A DNA stretch of 64,000 nt from Stigonema ocellatum SAG 48.90 = DSM 106950 (lineage in GTDB: Bacteria; Cyanobacteriota; Cyanobacteriia; Cyanobacteriales; Nostocaceae). The position numbers and the translations under genes are program-made. The notes under the pieces are model-generated. The model had not been told where the DNA came from, ran no database searches, and saw nothing but the letters and a program-made list of their open reading frames with translations. The stretch spans positions 50,917 to 114,916 of the forward strand of contig JADQBA010000011.1 of NCBI GenBank assembly GCA_016903675.1, given 5' to 3'. Positions 63,179-64,000 of the stretch are shown here, one piece after another (the stretch's first letter is position 1; the number at the start of each line of letters is the position of its first letter).

Positions 63179-64000
63179 TGCTACTAACTCCTAAATGCGT
63201 TCCCACACTGCGGCTCACGTCTGCTTATCCCGGTGGTTACCACCATCCCTTTTAAGGCGTTACCCGTTAGTTCGGGTTGGGCATTGGCTTCTTGAACCAT
63301 CCCACCCTCTCGTTGCTTATGGTTTGACACCTACCTGTTACCGATTTCAGGAACAAACGAGATGGTTATTTCGTTCCCAGTTATCCATATCGAGTTTTTA
63401 GGGTCTGCCTGTCCACCGGGGTTCTAGGAAGTGCGCTATCTCGGTTTCGGAATCCTGATAGTCCTTATTACCCTTGTCAGCTATTTCTGACCCAAGAGGT
63501 AGACCGAGGTCTACGAGCTTATATCCCTTGGTCAAGGATAACGATGGTTCATCGACAGTTTGTTTATTCTACCCATGAACTCTTGCTTGCAGTAGATGCT
63601 TTCAGCTATTACCATCTATTCCTGCTTTCACTCCCGCTTCTACATCTGGGTTGTCAGTCCAGATATAGGGGAAACTCCTCATCTACCTCACGGTAGAGGG
63701 CGCTGTGTGCTTTTAATCCCGCACCGGGACAGTAGGACTTGGTGTATTTTGGATTTGGTTATAATTTAGGTTGATTAGTCCCTAAATCTTTCCCGTTTCC
63801 TCTAGCTTTCTTAGCTGGCGGCTCAGCTAGATTGTTCACCTACATGGATAGTGAGTTGTCATTGGTTGAGGATAAAAGTGCGAACTCTACCCAGGATTGG
63901 GTTACTCAACCATTGCCAGCCATCCTCCCCTTTCGGGTTTAGGCTGAACGAATCGCACCCGAATTTCCTTGAGGGTACTCATAGAACCCGAAGATTCTAT

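Larger units (their letters stand above)
61210..63958 (-). mobile_element. Group II intron, complete
   Basis: The 5' end on the minus strand is GTGCGATTCG at 63958. The maturase ORF lies in domain IV. Domain V is at 61252-61284 and domain VI at about 61210-61250, with the intron ending CCTAC at 61210. The 63179-63958 stretch is the domain I-III RNA and has no gene. The 5' exon side (63959-64000) holds an AGAATCTTCGGGTTCT hairpin-like sequence; the host gene, if any, is not evident. Confidence 0.85.

Noticed and set aside
1..64000. CRISPR array
   Set aside because: The only regular repeats are 7-10 bp tandem units without spacers; no 25-40 bp repeat with unique spacers was seen.

Overview
The window looks like chromosomal DNA of a filamentous, probably heterocyst-forming cyanobacterium (Nostocales-like). 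The evidence is a magnesium-chelatase subunit D gene for chlorophyll synthesis, a SigF/SigJ-type group 3 sigma factor, PEP-CTERM proteins, a PAP/fibrillin protein, many GCGATCGC (HIP1) octamers, and dozens of heptanucleotide GGGGAGT/GGGGAAT short tandem repeats (STRRs), which are a hallmark of that group. The species cannot be told from the sequence.

Layout. 1-3760: end of a three-gene module (sigma-like protein, DUF1822 protein, and a membrane CHAT protease fused to a PstS-like binding domain). 3761-5114: repeats, small MITE-like elements and a toxin-antitoxin pair whose toxin is truncated. 5115-9272: chlD, a convergent sigma gene and a Bax-inhibitor-1 protein. 9279-10834: an OMEGA-type IsrB element with its own omegaRNA. 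11005-15469: housekeeping cluster prfB (programmed +1 frameshift), a 51-residue DUF3285 protein, ybeY, dgkA, trpG and a Tat-exported metallo-beta-lactamase-fold protein. 16234-19454: small conserved genes and a beta-CASP-like hydrolase. 20260-22043: a nested mobile patch with a second IsrB element. 22054-27689: minus-strand genes (glycosyltransferase, yjbQ, hypothetical; class V aminotransferase) and a plus-strand TM0106-type nuclease. 28034-34663: phytase-like esterase, two tandem Ser/Thr kinases with a shared unrecognised C-terminal domain, and a convergent CbxX-type AAA ATPase. 34736-35894: two pseudogene remnants. 36730-40712: a triple-GAF chemoreceptor-like protein followed by a CheW-receiver protein. 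40801-45519: tRNA-Asp, gltX, a secreted protein and ftsH. 45896-46860: two small CopG-like genes and a TnpB-element remnant. 46904-51786: pepP, hypotheticals, a CBS-domain remnant broken by a MITE, an acyltransferase and a small membrane protein. 52561-58063: two paralogous pairs (FG-GAP/VCBS propellers and PEP-CTERM proteins) around a reverse-transcriptase fragment. 58435-61140: Uma2, PAP/fibrillin, a lipoprotein and a rhomboid-like protein lacking its catalytic residues. 61210-63958: a complete group II intron with its maturase.

Two themes stand out. First, two related IsrB elements (RuvC only, no HNH, no transposase) each carry a structured upstream RNA whose stems covary between copies. 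Both sit a few bases after the stop codon of a host gene on the same strand, so host read-through transcripts would carry the guide and scaffold. Second, STRRs and MITEs shape genes here: repeats lie inside the reading frames of ChlD and a kinase, four or more genes end on a stop codon inside a repeat, and MITE-like elements have broken a CBS gene and inserted into STRR arrays.

All calls come from reading the sequence without database searches; product names rest on recognised motifs and family resemblance.
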